Of a stretch of 43,501 nucleotides of DNA, positions 8,553 through 17,949 are shown piece by piece; within the stretch, counting starts at the first letter, position 1; every line of letters begins with the position of its first letter. Both the position numbers and the translations under genes were made by a program. Under the pieces are notes generated by a model. The model was not told where the DNA came from. It ran no database searches and saw only the letters and a list, made by a program, of their open reading frames with translations. Origin of the DNA: Clostridia bacterium (GTDB lineage Bacteria; Bacillota; Clostridia; Oscillospirales; Acutalibacteraceae); contig JAFQGI010000037.1 in assembly GCA_017415515.1 (NCBI GenBank), positions 1 through 43,501 of the forward strand. Reading direction: 5' to 3'.

Positions 8553-9719
8553 ATGGATAATAGAGAGATTGTAGGGGCGGGCGTCCCCGACCGCCCGTCT
8601 AACGATAGCACCCCACTTCCACCCACATGTGAAGCCCCAAAATGGTATGTGGACCTGAATCGGGACGAGTTTGTGGCCTTTCGGATGCTGACTGCCCGCA
8701 TTTTGGGGCCGTTGCGTCAGCGGATTCCCACCCTCATCGTGTCCATCTTTTGCTTTTTTCTGCTGGGCGGCTTCGCCGTCTATGAGTGGATGGCAAGGGT
8801 GACCCCCTATCCCGACCCCGTGTTGGTGGTGGGTGCCTTGTTGGTGCTGATTCCCTCGCTGATTCTCTGCGTGTACGTGCCGAATCGGCTGAGATCGCAG
8901 GCCGCCAAGCAATACGACCGCAGTGTGCAGGCGGGCATGGATTTTTGCGGTGAATTGGTGATCTATCCCGATTGCATCGAAAAGGAAAGCGGCACCGTCA
9001 CCGCCAGCGTGCGGCTGGACGAGCGGGCGCTGTTTATCGAAACCGCCGACATGATGGTGATCACCGCCGTGGGCAGTCCCGCCATTGTGCTGCCGGCTCG
9101 TTGCCTCACCGAGGGGATGGCCCGTGCCATCCGTCAGGCGGCTGAGCGCATCCCCGCCCGCAACCACCGCTTTATCGCTCGGGTGATTCCCCAAGGTGAG
9201 GCGGTGACCCCCTGTGCGCCGAAGGCAAAACCCGAAGAATTGTGGGTGAGCACCTTCACCTACACCGCCGAGGAATACGCCGTGGTGCTCAAAGGCATTA
9301 TCCAGCAGCATTTTTGGCGGATGGCGCCGCTGTTGGCGGCGGTGTCCATGATGGCGGCATTGGCTTTTGGCTATGACGGCAAAAATTTGATTCCCTGCAT
9401 CGGCTATTTCGTGGCGTTCATCGCCCTGCTGGTGGTGTTTAATTTGGTGTTGCCTCTGCGTCGGGTTAAGATGCAGGCAGAGTCCCTCTCTGCCCACGAC
9501 CTCACCATGCAGGTGCGGCTGGACACCATGATGGTGCACCAAAAGCTGCCCAAGGGCGGTCAAAACTGGGTGCTGTGGTGCGACGTGGATCACGTGTATG
9601 AGCGGGAGGAGTTTGTGGAGATCGTCCACAACAAAAAGGCTTCCCTGTTCATCCCCAAGCGCTGTATCCCCGATTTGGATGCCTTCGACGCCGTCATTAA
9701 GCGGTGTCGAGGGGAATAA
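8553..9719 (+). CDS. Membrane protein with two YcxB-like halves
   Basis: This 388-residue protein has two similar halves. Each contains a pair of membrane segments (about 57-79 and 88-108, then about 253-302) followed by a soluble beta-rich segment of the YcxB type. The second soluble segment reads LDTMMVHQKLPKGGQNWVLW and ends in FIPKRC. YcxB-like proteins are poorly characterised; no function is claimed. Residues 7-16 are encoded by a family B repeat (8571-8599), so the first 25 residues probably are not conserved. It starts one base after the gyrB stop and splits gyrB from gyrA, an unusual position. Confidence 0.75.
   Translation: MDNREIVGAGVPDRPSNDSTPLPPTCEAPKWYVDLNRDEFVAFRMLTARILGPLRQRIPTLIVSIFCFFLLGGFAVYEWMARVTPYPDPVLVVGALLVLIPSLILCVYVPNRLRSQAAKQYDRSVQAGMDFCGELVIYPDCIEKESGTVTASVRLDERALFIETADMMVITAVGSPAIVLPARCLTEGMARAIRQAAERIPARNHRFIARVIPQGEAVTPCAPKAKPEELWVSTFTYTAEEYAVVLKGIIQQHFWRMAPLLAAVSMMAALAFGYDGKNLIPCIGYFVAFIALLVVFNLVLPLRRVKMQAESLSAHDLTMQVRLDTMMVHQKLPKGGQNWVLWCDVDHVYEREEFVEIVHNKKASLFIPKRCIPDLDAFDAVIKRCRGE
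8571..8599 (+). repeat. Family B repeat B1, inside a coding region
   Basis: GTAGGGGCGGGCGTCC followed by CCGACCGCCCGTC. It matches, in inverted orientation, the copy at 22536-22563 inside queT. It is read as codons 7-16 of the YcxB-like protein. Confidence 0.75.
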
Positions 9720-9780
9720 TAAGTATAAAATAAGTTAGTTTATACGAATAGTATAAGAAAAAAGGCAAAATAGGGTAAAA

Positions 9781-10002
9781 GGCTTCCCCTTGAGGTAATT
9801 CCCCCGTCAAGCGGGGGAAATGTCACCGCAGGTGACAAAAGGGGGCCGCTTCGCGGCGAGCGAGAAGCTGTCAGCCGACAGGCTGACTGATGAGGTGTAG
9901 CCGCGATAGCGGCGTTATTGAGGTGTGTACAAAACAAATGCGCTCCGCGAACACCTCATCCACCGCCGTACGGCGGTCCCCCTTCCCCTCGAGGGGAAGG
10001 CA
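9781..10002. repeat. Family A repeat A3 with nested insert
   Basis: This fills the 335-bp gap before gyrA. Left end GGCTTCCCCTTGAGG is interrupted after a few bases by an extra palindromic unit (TTCCCCCGTC...GCGGGGGAA, then GTCACCGCAGGTGAC). It continues with the hairpin GTCAGCCGACAGGCTGAC, TGATGAGGTG and CCGCGATAGCGG, and closes with CCTTCCCCTCGAGGGGAAGG. No gene is visible in it. Confidence 0.75.
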
Positions 10003-10054
10003 TAATCCTATTCCACTTTGATAGAAACAACACGTGAAAGGTCAGGTGAGCAAT

Positions 10055-12568
10055 ATGGAGGAGCAACTGGTCCCCCAGGCGAAACTGATAGAAGTAGATT
10101 TGGATAAGGAGATGCGCAAACGGTTTCTGGAATATTCCGTTTCCGTTTTGGTGGCCCGCGCCCTGCCGGACGTGCGTGACGGTTTAAAGCCGGTGCACCG
10201 CCGCATTCTCTATACGATGCACGAGGACGGCTTCACCCCGGATAAGGCACACCGTAAGTGCGCCACCACCGTCGGTGACGTGCTGGGTCACTACCATCCC
10301 CACGGTGACGCGTCGGTGTACGACGCCCTGGTGCGTATGGCACAGGATTTCTCGCTGCGCTATCCCCTCATTGACGGTCACGGTAACTTCGGTTCGATCG
10401 ACGGCGACCCCGCCGCCGCCTACCGTTATACCGAGGCCAGAATGAGCAAGATGAGCCTGGATATGCTGGCGGACATCGACAAGGAGACGGTGGATTTCGT
10501 CCCCAACTTTGACGATACCACCAAGGAGCCTGTGGTGCTGCCCAGCCGCTTCCCCAACCTGCTGCTCAACGGCTCTTCCGGTATCGCTGTCGGTATGGCC
10601 ACCAACATTCCCCCTCACAACCTGTGTGAGGTGGTGGACGCCATCTGCTATCTGATCGACAACCCCGATGCGGAGCTGCCGGATCTGATGGAATACATTA
10701 AGGGTCCCGACTTCCCCACCGGCGGCATCATTATGGGTCGCGCGGGCATCCGCGCCGCCTACGCCACCGGCCGCGGCCGTATGACCGTCCGTGCCCGCGC
10801 GGAGATCGAGGAGGAGCACAACCGCAACCGCATTGTCATCTCCGAGATCCCCTATATGGTGAATAAGAAGAATTTGGTCGCCAGTATCATCGAGCTGGCG
10901 GACGAAAAGCGCGTGGAAGGCATCGCCGACGTGGTGGACCACTCCTCTATGGAGGGTATGCGTGTGGTCATCGAACTCAAGCGTGACGCCGTGCCCCAGG
11001 TGGTGCTCAACCAGCTGTACGCCTACACCCAGATGCAGGTGACCTTCGGCGCCATTATGCTGGCGCTGGTCGATGGTGTACCTCGCGTATTGACGCTGAA
11101 AGAGATGTTGGAGCAGTACGTCAAATTCCAGATGGAGGTCATCACCCGCCGTACCATCTTCGATCTGCGCAAGGCTAAGGATCGCGCCCACATTTTCGAG
11201 GCGCTGAAAACCGCCAGCGACTTTATCGACGAGGTCATCGCCCTCATCCGTGCTTCTAAGGATAAAAACACCGCCAAAGAGCGCTTAATGGAGCGCTTCT
11301 CCTTTGACGAGGTGCAGGCGGATGCCATTGTCAAGATGCAACTGGGTCAGTTGAGCGGTCTGGAGCGTCAGAAGATTGAGGACGAGCTGGGCGCATTGCT
11401 GATGAAGATTGCGGAATACGAGGGTATCCTCGCCGACGAGAACAAGGTGAAGGCCATCGTCAAGGACGAGTGCCTGAAAATGCGCGATAAATACGGCGAC
11501 GAGCGCCGCACCGAGATCTCTATCGTCTCCGGTGAGGTGGACATTGAGGACCTCATTCCCGAGGAGCAGTGCGTGCTCACCCTCACCAATATGGGCTATA
11601 TCAAGCGCCAAGCTGTGGACGTCTACTCCGCCCAGCGCCGCGGCGGTCGCGGTATCACCGGTATGACCACCCGCGACGAGGACGTGACCAAGCAGATGTT
11701 CATCTGCTCCAGCCACGATTACGTGATGTTCTTCACCAGTCTGGGTCGCGTGTATCGCCTGAAATGCTTTGAGGTGCCGGAGGGCAGCCGCCAGTCCAAG
11801 GGCATGAACATCGTTAACCTCCTGCCTCTGCTGCCGGATGAGAAGATCTCCGCCATGATCCGCTTGGAGGATCAGACCGAGGGTCAGTATCTGTGCATGA
11901 TCACCCGCAACGGTATTATTAAGCGTACCCGCCTGGATGCCTACGCCAACGTGCGTAAGAGCGGTCTGATCGCCATTGATCTGGACGAGGGGGACGAGCT
12001 GGTGCGTGTGCTGACCACCGACGGCACCCGCCAGCTGCTGGTGGCCACCAAAAAGGGTATGGCCATCCGCTTTGACGAGAACGATGCCCGCGTCATTGGG
12101 CGTACCGCCCGCGGCGTGAAGGCGCTGAACCTCGCTGACGGCGACGCCGTGGTGGGTATGGAGCCTGTGGACGACGAGCACCTGCTGCTCACCGTCACCG
12201 AGACGGGTTACGGCCGACTGAGCCGCTTTGATTCCTACCGCTGCCAGAGCCGTGGCGGTAAGGGTCTGACCAACTACCACACCGAGAAATACGGCGACGT
12301 GGTGGGCATTATGACGGTGGACGCCGAGGGGGAGGATCTGATCCTCATTTCCAGCGGCGGCATCATCATCCGTATGGCGATGAATGAGATTCGCCTGTGC
12401 AGCCGTACCTCTAAGGGTGTGCGCGTGATGCGTGTGCCGGAGGGCACCGCCATCGTGTCCATCGCCAAGGCGGAACACGACGAGACCGAGGTCAACTCTC
12501 ACGCCGAGGAGACCGAGGGCGCCGACGAAGGCGCCGAGGAAGCCGAAATCACCTCCGCTGAGGAATAA
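10055..12568 (+). CDS. gyrA: DNA gyrase subunit A
   Basis: GyrA (837 residues) carries the DNA-breaking tyrosine of gyrase. The active site is AAYRYTEAR with Tyr125. The quinolone-determining region reads [15 protein letters not shown], with Ala86 at the position that is Ser83 in E. coli. The C-terminal DNA-wrapping domain includes the GyrA box [11 protein letters not shown], which distinguishes it from ParC. An acidic tail, rich in Glu, follows. The frame is open to a GTG at 10034, but I choose the ATG at 10055, preceded by AGGTGAG. A strong terminator follows the stop. Confidence 0.97.
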   Translation: MEEQLVPQAKLIEVDLDKEMRKRFLEYSVSVLVARALPDVRDGLKPVHRRILYTMHEDGFTPDKAHRKCATTVGDVLGHYHPHGDASVYDALVRMAQDFSLRYPLIDGHGNFGSIDGDPAAAYRYTEARMSKMSLDMLADIDKETVDFVPNFDDTTKEPVVLPSRFPNLLLNGSSGIAVGMATNIPPHNLCEVVDAICYLIDNPDAELPDLMEYIKGPDFPTGGIIMGRAGIRAAYATGRGRMTVRARAEIEEEHNRNRIVISEIPYMVNKKNLVASIIELADEKRVEGIADVVDHSSMEGMRVVIELKRDAVPQVVLNQLYAYTQMQVTFGAIMLALVDGVPRVLTLKEMLEQYVKFQMEVITRRTIFDLRKAKDRAHIFEALKTASDFIDEVIALIRASKDKNTAKERLMERFSFDEVQADAIVKMQLGQLSGLERQKIEDELGALLMKIAEYEGILADENKVKAIVKDECLKMRDKYGDERRTEISIVSGEVDIEDLIPEEQCVLTLTNMGYIKRQAVDVYSAQRRGGRGITGMTTRDEDVTKQMFICSSHDYVMFFTSLGRVYRLKCFEVPEGSRQSKGMNIVNLLPLLPDEKISAMIRLEDQTEGQYLCMITRNGIIKRTRLDAYANVRKSGLIAIDLDEGDELVRVLTTDGTRQLLVATKKGMAIRFDENDARVIGRTARGVKALNLADGDAVVGMEPVDDEHLLLTVTETGYGRLSRFDSYRCQSRGGKGLTNYHTEKYGDVVGIMTVDAEGEDLILISSGGIIIRMAMNEIRLCSRTSKGVRVMRVPEGTAIVSIAKAEHDETEVNSHAEETEGADEGAEEAEITSAEE

Positions 12569-12590
12569 TTTGTAGCAGAAATATATGGAA

Positions 12591-12626
12591 AACTGACCGA
12601 GCAGTTTTGTTCGGTCAGTTTTTGGT
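12591..12626 (+). terminator. Terminator after gyrA
   Basis: Perfect 10-bp stem AACTGACCGA (12591-12600) and TCGGTCAGTT (12611-12620) followed by TTT. It ends the gyrA transcript 22 bases after the stop codon. Confidence 0.85.
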
Positions 12627-12676
12627 AGAATACGATGTGGGATAGGGTGTCTATCCAACCTTATATGTCATTTTGC

Positions 12677-12703
12677 GGGACGTCGTAAACGCCGTCCCCT
12701 ACA
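12677..12703 (-). repeat. Family B repeat B2
   Basis: Minus strand begins GTAGGGGACGGCGTTT and continues to GACGTCCC. It is a diverged copy of the GTAGGGGCGGGCGTCC unit found at 8571 and 22536. Confidence 0.55.
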
Positions 12704-12729
12704 ACACCGATCCGACCACACGTTTTGTA

Positions 12730-13125
12730 CCGATTCCACCCTAAAAATTAAGTACAGTTCACCTCAAATTTCCACCTGCGAACAAACGGTCGAAAATCCT
12801 CGAAAACCGCGTAAAATCAAGGGTTTGCGGCGATTTTTCAGTGGAAAAGACCGTGGAAAATGTGAAAGTTTCACACCCTTTTTTGTCAAAATTTAGGGGT
12901 GAAAGGGGTGAAATTCCCCCAATTTCCCCTTTCGTGGGGTAAAATCACGGTGGAAAAGTGGACGATTTGGTGGAAAACCCATAAAATGGGGCAGTTTTCC
13001 CCAAAAAGTGGGAAATCGTGATTTTTTAATGCTTTTTATGCAAATTTTTTATAAAAATACACCTGTTTTGCAGGGTAAAATCGAGTGATTTTTCGCTTTT
13101 GGCAAAAGGAATAAAGAGGAGCGAA
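12730..13125. other. AT-rich island rich in GTGGAAAA between gyrA and mnmG
   Basis: About 400 bases without a credible gene. GTGGAAAA, the reverse complement of TTTTCCAC, occurs at 12841, 12853, 12950 and 12970. TGTGAAAGTTTCACA is a near-palindrome at 12861-12875, and GGGGTGAAAGGGGTGAAA follows. The last 100 bases are strongly AT-rich with T runs. TTTTCCAC also occurs once in the rpmH-dnaA gap at 1313. The motifs resemble degenerate DnaA boxes lacking the final A. It may be a replication-related region or the relic of a rearrangement; I cannot decide from sequence alone. Confidence 0.5.
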
Positions 13126-13150
13126 AGGCTTCCCCTCGAGGGGAAGGCTT
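13125..13150. repeat. Family A solo palindrome A4
   Basis: AAGGCTTCCCCTCGAGGGGA with its symmetrical completion. Only the terminal palindrome of family A is present. It is followed by the ATTCCTCATTCTTCATTACT heptamer array before mnmG. Confidence 0.7.
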
Positions 13151-13226
13151 AATCAGTCTGTACAGTTTTCATCAATTCCTCATTCTTCATTACTCATTCC
13201 TAATTTTTACAAAAGGAGGGATACCC

Positions 13227-15095
13227 ATGTTATTTTTCGATACGGCCTATGACGTAGCGGTCATCGGCGCGGGACACGCCGGCATCGAGGCGGGTCTGGC
13301 GGCGGCGCGGCTGGGTTGCAAGACCGCCGTGTTCACCATCAATATGGACTGGGTGGGCAATATGCCCTGCAATCCCTCCATCGGCGGCACCGCCAAGGGT
13401 CACCTGGTGCGTGAAATCGACGCGTTGGGCGGCGAAATGGGAAAAGCGGCGGACGCCACCTTCCTGCAAAGCCGTATGCTCAACCGCGGCAAGGGTCCCG
13501 CGGTGCATTCGCTCCGCGCCCAGATCGACCGCCGCGACTATTCCGCCTATATGAAGGCGGTGTTGGAAAAAACCGACAACCTCGACCTGCGGCAGGGCGA
13601 AATCACCGCCATCGAGAGGGGAGAGGACGGCAATTTCCTGCTCACCACCCGTTTGGAGGCACAATATTCCGCCAAAGCGGTGATTCTCGCCACCGGCACC
13701 TTCCTGCGGGGTCGCATTTTCGTGGGTGACGTGTCCTATGAGGGTGGGCCTGACGGCATGTTTGCCGCCACCGCCCTGACGGATAGCCTGCTGAAGCTGG
13801 GGATTGCCACCCGCCGCTTCAAGACGGGTACGCCTGCCCGCGTCAACCGCCGCAGCATTGATTTTACCAACTTGGAGCAGCAGGACGGCGAAAATCCTGT
13901 GGTTCCCTTCTCCTTCGAGACCACCGAGCCCCTGCACAACACCCTGCCCTGCCACATTACGTGGACGGGCGAGGCCACCAAGCAGGTGATTTTGGAAAAT
14001 TTACACCGCTCCCCCCTCTACGGCGGCAAGATCGAGGGCGTTGGACCTCGCTATTGCCCCAGTTTTGAGGATAAGGTGGTGCGGTTTGCCGATAAGGAGC
14101 GGCATCAGGTGTTTATCGAGCCCTGCGGCAAAAACACCGACGAAATGTACCTGCAAGGGCTTAGTTCCAGCCTCCCCGTGGACGTGCAGATGCAGTTTCT
14201 GCGCACCATCCCCGGATTGGAGCAGGTGCAGGTGATGCGCCCTGCCTACGCCATCGAGTACGATTGCATCGACCCCTTGCAGTTGGGCATGACCTTAGAG
14301 TTTATCGACATTCCCGGTCTGTACGGCGCAGGCCAGTTCAACGGCTCCTCCGGCTATGAAGAAGCCGCCGCCCAAGGCTTGGTGGCGGGTGTCAACGCCG
14401 CCTTGAAGATTCAGGGCAAAGAGCCGATGATCCTCGACCGCGCGTCCAGTTACATCGGCACGCTGATCGACGACCTCACCACCAAGGGTTGCACCGACCC
14501 CTATCGGATGATGACCAGCCGCAGCGAGTACCGCCTCGTCCTGCGGCAGGATAACGCCGACCGCCGTCTGACCCCCATCGGTAGGCGGGTTGGTCTGGTG
14601 GACGATGAGAGATGGGCGCACTTTGAAGCCCGTCAGGCGGCCATGGCGGAGGAACGCCGCCGCTTGGAAAGTGTGGGCGTGGCTCCCTCGGAACAACTCA
14701 ACGCCATCCTCGCCGCCTGCGGCACCACTCCTGTCACCGACGGTGCGAAAATGATTGACCTGCTCAAACGTCCTCAGCTCAGCTACGCCGCGCTGGCGCC
14801 CATCGACCCCACCCGACCCGCCATCGACCCGGTGGTGGCGGAGCAGCTGGAGGTGGAGCTGAAATACGAGGGCTATATCCGCCGCGAGCAGGCGCAGATC
14901 GAGGAAATGCGCCGCTTGGAGAGTCGATTGCTCTCGCCGGACACCCCCTATGACACCATTCACGGCCTGCGGAAAGAGGCACAGGAGAAATTGTCCCGCG
15001 TTCGCCCCCGCAGCATCGGTCAGGCCGCCCGCATCAGCGGCGTCAGCCCCGCCGACGTGTCGGTTTTAATTGTATGGAGCCAAGGTAACCACTGA
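13227..15095 (+). CDS. mnmG: tRNA uridine-34 carboxymethylaminomethyl modification enzyme MnmG
   Basis: MnmG (GidA, 622 residues) works with MnmE to install the carboxymethylaminomethyl group on wobble U34 of certain tRNAs, using FAD and methylene-tetrahydrofolate. The FAD-binding Rossmann motif [17 protein letters not shown] is at residues 12-28. The family signatures [20 protein letters not shown] and [21 protein letters not shown] are present. The C-terminal helical MnmE- and tRNA-binding region ends in [20 protein letters not shown] precedes the ATG. In most Firmicutes mnmE lies directly upstream. Here it is about 16 kb away on the opposite strand (31478-32845). Confidence 0.98.
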   Translation: MLFFDTAYDVAVIGAGHAGIEAGLAAARLGCKTAVFTINMDWVGNMPCNPSIGGTAKGHLVREIDALGGEMGKAADATFLQSRMLNRGKGPAVHSLRAQIDRRDYSAYMKAVLEKTDNLDLRQGEITAIERGEDGNFLLTTRLEAQYSAKAVILATGTFLRGRIFVGDVSYEGGPDGMFAATALTDSLLKLGIATRRFKTGTPARVNRRSIDFTNLEQQDGENPVVPFSFETTEPLHNTLPCHITWTGEATKQVILENLHRSPLYGGKIEGVGPRYCPSFEDKVVRFADKERHQVFIEPCGKNTDEMYLQGLSSSLPVDVQMQFLRTIPGLEQVQVMRPAYAIEYDCIDPLQLGMTLEFIDIPGLYGAGQFNGSSGYEEAAAQGLVAGVNAALKIQGKEPMILDRASSYIGTLIDDLTTKGCTDPYRMMTSRSEYRLVLRQDNADRRLTPIGRRVGLVDDERWAHFEARQAAMAEERRRLESVGVAPSEQLNAILAACGTTPVTDGAKMIDLLKRPQLSYAALAPIDPTRPAIDPVVAEQLEVELKYEGYIRREQAQIEEMRRLESRLLSPDTPYDTIHGLRKEAQEKLSRVRPRSIGQAARISGVSPADVSVLIVWSQGNH

Positions 15096-15120
15096 AAAAA
15101 TCTTTGATACCCTTCTCATC

Positions 15121-15245
15121 GGCTATCTTTTCGCCATCTTCGCCGTAAATGCGCGGCAATACATCCAGTATTGCCTGTGCTTTTCGCCTTCGCTGACGAA
15201 AAGCTATCTCGCTGATAATGGCATCACGCTTTTATCAGCGGTTAC
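15121..15245 (+). repeat. 125-bp structured repeat D1 in the rsmG leader
   Basis: It begins GGCTATCTTTTCGCC and ends CAGCGGTTAC, occupying most of the mnmG-rsmG gap. A second copy of exactly the same length lies at 21262-21386. Internal hairpins are GGCAATAC/GTATTGCC (8 bp) and CGCTGATAA/TTATCAGCG (9 bp). It ends about 35 bases before the rsmG start codon. It could be a leader RNA or a mobile repeat. Confidence 0.65.
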
Positions 15246-15279
15246 AGGGTACTACATCCCAATAGAAAAGGGGAAATTT

Positions 15280-16017
15280 ATGACCGAAATGTACGATAAA
15301 GACCTGTTTGCGCGGGTAGCCGCCCCCTATGGGGTTGAGGTGACCGCCGAATTGTGTGAAAAACTGGATATTTATGCCCGCTTGCTGGTGGAATGGAACG
15401 AGAAAATGAACCTCACCGCCATCACTGACCCCGTGGGTATTGCGGTGAAGCACTTTGCCGACAGCCTGACGGCGGCGCCGTTGCTCCCGAAGGGGGCATT
15501 TTCCCTCATCGACGTGGGTACGGGTGCAGGATTTCCCGGTGTGCCGCTGGCGCTGTACCGCCCGGATTGCAAACTGACCTTGCTGGACAGCCTGAATAAG
15601 CGCCTGACCTTCCTGGAAACCGTCTGCCGTGAGGTGGATTTGCCGGTCACCCTCATCCACGCCCGCGCGGAGGAGGGGGGACAGCGCCCCGACCTGCGGG
15701 AGAAGTACGACGTGGCCTGTGCCCGTGCGGTGGCGGCTCTGCCGACGCTGAGTGAGTATTGCCTGCCTTTTGTCAAGGTGGGTGGCCGCTTTTTGGCGCT
15801 GAAAGGCCCCGATGCCGACCGTGAGTTGGAGGATGCCCGCCGCGGAGTGGGCGTGCTGGGCGGTAAGGTAGCGTCGGTGGACGCCCTGATCCTGCCCAGC
15901 GAGCCGATTTTGGGGATCGAGCCCATGGAACGCCGTCTGGTGTGCATTGAGAAAATCAAGCGTACACCTCCCACCTATCCCCGCCATGGGTCGAAAATCA
16001 AGAAAAACCCCCTGTAA
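15280..16017 (+). CDS. rsmG: 16S rRNA (guanine-527-N7)-methyltransferase RsmG
   Basis: RsmG (GidB, 245 residues) methylates G527 of 16S rRNA using S-adenosylmethionine. The SAM-binding motif is LIDVGTGAGFPGVPLAL near residue 81. The preceding WNEKMNLTAITD block and the later CARAVAALPTLSEYCLPFVK and FLALKGP blocks are family hallmarks. The frame is open further upstream through repeat D1, but family members begin near this ATG, which has AAGGGGAAA upstream. It keeps its conserved place between mnmG and noc. A strong terminator follows. Confidence 0.97.
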   Translation: MTEMYDKDLFARVAAPYGVEVTAELCEKLDIYARLLVEWNEKMNLTAITDPVGIAVKHFADSLTAAPLLPKGAFSLIDVGTGAGFPGVPLALYRPDCKLTLLDSLNKRLTFLETVCREVDLPVTLIHARAEEGGQRPDLREKYDVACARAVAALPTLSEYCLPFVKVGGRFLALKGPDADRELEDARRGVGVLGGKVASVDALILPSEPILGIEPMERRLVCIEKIKRTPPTYPRHGSKIKKNPL

Positions 16018-16043
16018 CAGCCTTTTCCCGACAACCGAATGCG

Positions 16044-16104
16044 ACAGCCTTTGCCGCTTGCTTATGGTATGCTTGTACCACAGAGCGGCAAAGGCTGTTT
16101 TTGT
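16044..16104 (+). terminator. Terminator after rsmG
   Basis: Perfect 15-bp arms ACAGCCTTTGCCGCT (16044-16058) and AGCGGCAAAGGCTGT (16084-16098), followed by TTTTTGTTT. The loop contains a smaller TGGTA/TACCA hairpin. Confidence 0.88.
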
Positions 16105-16114
16105 TTATATACTT

Positions 16115-16187
16115 ATATGTTGTGATTATAGGTACTGAACACTATATATTGTGGTTTTAACGTGTAAAAATCAATATATTGTGGTTA
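16115..16187 (+). repeat. Three iteron-like repeats upstream of parS
   Basis: ATATGTTGTGATTA (16115-16128), ATATATTGTGGTTT (16144-16157) and ATATATTGTGGTTA (16174-16187) form an array with starts 29 and 30 bases apart. They lie between the rsmG terminator and the first parS. The spacing near three helical turns would place bound protein on one face. Confidence 0.5.
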
Positions 16188-16241
16188 TTTGCACAAACCT
16201 ATCAAAGCTCCCTCGTGGAGGGCGGTTACTATGCAGTCCGG

Positions 16242-16257
16242 TGTTTCACGTGAAACA
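16242..16257. promoter_or_regulatory. parS site 1 (perfect)
   Basis: TGTTTCACGTGAAACA is an exact match to the bacterial parS palindrome bound by ParB/Spo0J. It lies 125 bases before the noc-like gene. Confidence 0.95.
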
Positions 16258-16274
16258 CCGGGCGATCGCAGTAG

Positions 16275-16333
16275 GTACAGACCGTAAATTTTAAGGCGCC
16301 CTGGCAAATATGGCTGCGCCATATTCCCACACC
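16275..16333. repeat. Family C repeat C2
   Basis: GTACAGACCG, then AAGGCGCCCTGGC, then the hairpin AATATGGCTGCGCCATATT and CCCACACC. The same layout recurs at 17936-17994. Confidence 0.65.
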
Positions 16334-16381
16334 TGTGCCTCGTAGTGTAAGATAGATACTGTTTAGAAAAGGAGAATCCCT

Positions 16382-17197
16382 ATGAAAAAACGGCAAAAAA
16401 GCGACAAATATCCCGAGCAAGGGACGGTTTTGCTGATTCCCATTGCGGACATTTGCCCCAATCCCAGCCAGCCGCGGCGGGATTTTCCGCTGGACAGCCT
16501 GATGGAGCTGGCGCAGAGCATCAGCGAAAACGGCATTCTGCAACCCCTCACCGTGTCGTTGGAGGAAGGGGTTCCGGTGCTGGTGGCGGGGGAGCGGCGG
16601 CTACGCGCCGCCAAGATCGCGGGGTTGCGGGAGGTGCCTTGCCTGCCGGTGCAGGCCGCCGCCCATCGGCGGCAGGTGCTCACCCTCATCGAAAACCTCC
16701 AACGGCAGGATATGAACTGCTTTGAGACCGCCGAAGGCATCCGCCATCTGATTGAGAGTTACGAGCTGACCCAGTGCGAAGCCGCCCACCAACTGGGGAT
16801 GAGCCAGTCGGCGGTGGCGAATAAGCTGCGTCTGCTCCGCTTGCCGGAGGATGAGCGCCGCCTGCTGATCGAGGGCGGTTTTGGGGAACGCCACGCCAGA
16901 GCCCTGCTGCGGCTGTCGGATCGCACCCGCCGCTTGCAGGTGTTGGAGCGGATGGCGCGGGATAAGCTCACCGTGGCCCAAACCGAGCGGCTGGTGGAGG
17001 ATATGCTGGCGGGGCGGGTGCGCCGCCGCCCGGACAAGCCGTTGATACGGGACGTGCGGGTGTTCTTCAACACCGTCAACCACGCCCTAAGCGTGATGCG
17101 TCGCGGCGGCATTCCCGCCGAAAGCACCCAACGTGAGGAGGGGGATTACATAGAGTACGTGGTACGTATCCCCAAACAGGCGGCAAAAACACGATAA
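16382..17197 (+). CDS. noc: ParB-family protein, probable nucleoid occlusion protein Noc
   Basis: This 271-residue ParB/Noc-family protein has the CTP-binding motif GERRLRAAKIAG, the IENLQRQDMN block and a helix-turn-helix region around QCEAAHQLGMSQSAVANKLR. The C-terminal RDVRVFFNTVNHAL and YIEYVVRIPK resemble the dimerisation end of Noc rather than Spo0J. It sits after rsmG and before soj/spo0J, the usual noc position. Bacillus Noc has an N-terminal amphipathic membrane-targeting helix. Here the N-terminus is MKKRQKSDKYPEQGT, charged and without that helix, so its mode of action may differ. No Noc-binding site was found by eye. Confidence 0.85.
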   Translation: MKKRQKSDKYPEQGTVLLIPIADICPNPSQPRRDFPLDSLMELAQSISENGILQPLTVSLEEGVPVLVAGERRLRAAKIAGLREVPCLPVQAAAHRRQVLTLIENLQRQDMNCFETAEGIRHLIESYELTQCEAAHQLGMSQSAVANKLRLLRLPEDERRLLIEGGFGERHARALLRLSDRTRRLQVLERMARDKLTVAQTERLVEDMLAGRVRRRPDKPLIRDVRVFFNTVNHALSVMRRGGIPAESTQREEGDYIEYVVRIPKQAAKTR

Positions 17198-17201
17198 TCG
17201 C

Positions 17202-17230
17202 TTGCTAAACACCTCTGTTTGTGGTATACT
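17202..17230 (+). promoter_or_regulatory. Promoter of the Lgt-like gene
   Basis: TTGCTA (17202-17207), 17 bases, TATACT (17225-17230). Transcription would start near 17237, leaving a leader of only about 14 bases and excluding the upstream GTG at 17221 as the start. Confidence 0.7.
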
Positions 17231-17250
17231 GTGCAAACGAGGTGGACGAT

Positions 17251-17949
17251 ATGTATCTATATTTGTTTGGTATAGAATCATTAAGAATGTACGATTTGAT
17301 TGGTGTGGCAGGGTATGCCATACTGATTGCATTTTATATTTTTCATCGAAATGCGTATTTTGTGTCGATCCCGACAGAAACAAAGCCAAATTCGTCCCAT
17401 TGGCCGTTGGTATTACTTTTGACGGTGCAGGTGGTCGCGTATACCTTTGCCGGGGAGCGAATAGGGCCGTTGGTTGGACGATCCACCGAGTTTTTCGGAT
17501 ATGTGACCATATCCGCTGTGGGTATGGTGTTGACGGCGTTGGTGCTGGGGTTTTCGCCCTTGCGGTGGCTGGATCGCACCGTGCCGCTGCATCTGACACT
17601 GGCGGCAACGCTGAAAATGAGTTGCTTTTGCGGTGGTTGTTGCTATGGACAGCCTTGGGCGTATGGATGGTTTAATCATCGCAATGGGCAAACGGAATTT
17701 CCGATACAGTTGGTGGAGTCGATGGCCTACGTATTGTTACTTTTCTTGCTTCGCCGTTATCGTGGTCGGGAAGGACAGCGGTTTGCCCTGTTTTTGGCGG
17801 GATATGCCGCCGTCCGCTTTGTTGTGCAGTTCTTCCGCGCCGACGTGGCGGTGTTTACCCCATTCCATTGGATGAGCGCGGTGTTTTTCGGCATCGGCGC
17901 GGTGATGTGGGTGGTGTGCCGGGCGCTTGAACTTCGTACAGACCGCTAA
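17251..17949 (+). CDS. Lgt-like (prolipoprotein diacylglyceryl transferase family) membrane protein
   Basis: A 232-residue multi-pass membrane protein related to Lgt, the enzyme that transfers diacylglycerol to lipobox cysteines. Lgt-like blocks are SCFCGGCCYG (124-133), FPIQLVES (150-157) and VRFVVQFFRAD (188-198). It departs from true Lgt. The GR of the GRIG motif is LK here, and the HP before xQLxE is FP. I therefore doubt ordinary Lgt activity. It has its own promoter and sits between noc and soj with no obvious relation to segregation. Its last codons (ALELRTDR) fall within a 28-base repeat that recurs at 18011-18038. Confidence 0.65.
   Translation: MYLYLFGIESLRMYDLIGVAGYAILIAFYIFHRNAYFVSIPTETKPNSSHWPLVLLLTVQVVAYTFAGERIGPLVGRSTEFFGYVTISAVGMVLTALVLGFSPLRWLDRTVPLHLTLAATLKMSCFCGGCCYGQPWAYGWFNHRNGQTEFPIQLVESMAYVLLLFLLRRYRGREGQRFALFLAGYAAVRFVVQFFRADVAVFTPFHWMSAVFFGIGAVMWVVCRALELRTDR

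Noticed and set aside
10055-12568. ParC instead of GyrA
   Set aside because: The C-terminal GyrA box QRRGGRG and adjacency to gyrB favour GyrA.
15070-15279. N-terminal extension of RsmG with several hydrophobic residues
   Set aside because: It is repeat D1 read in frame; RsmG family members start near 15280.
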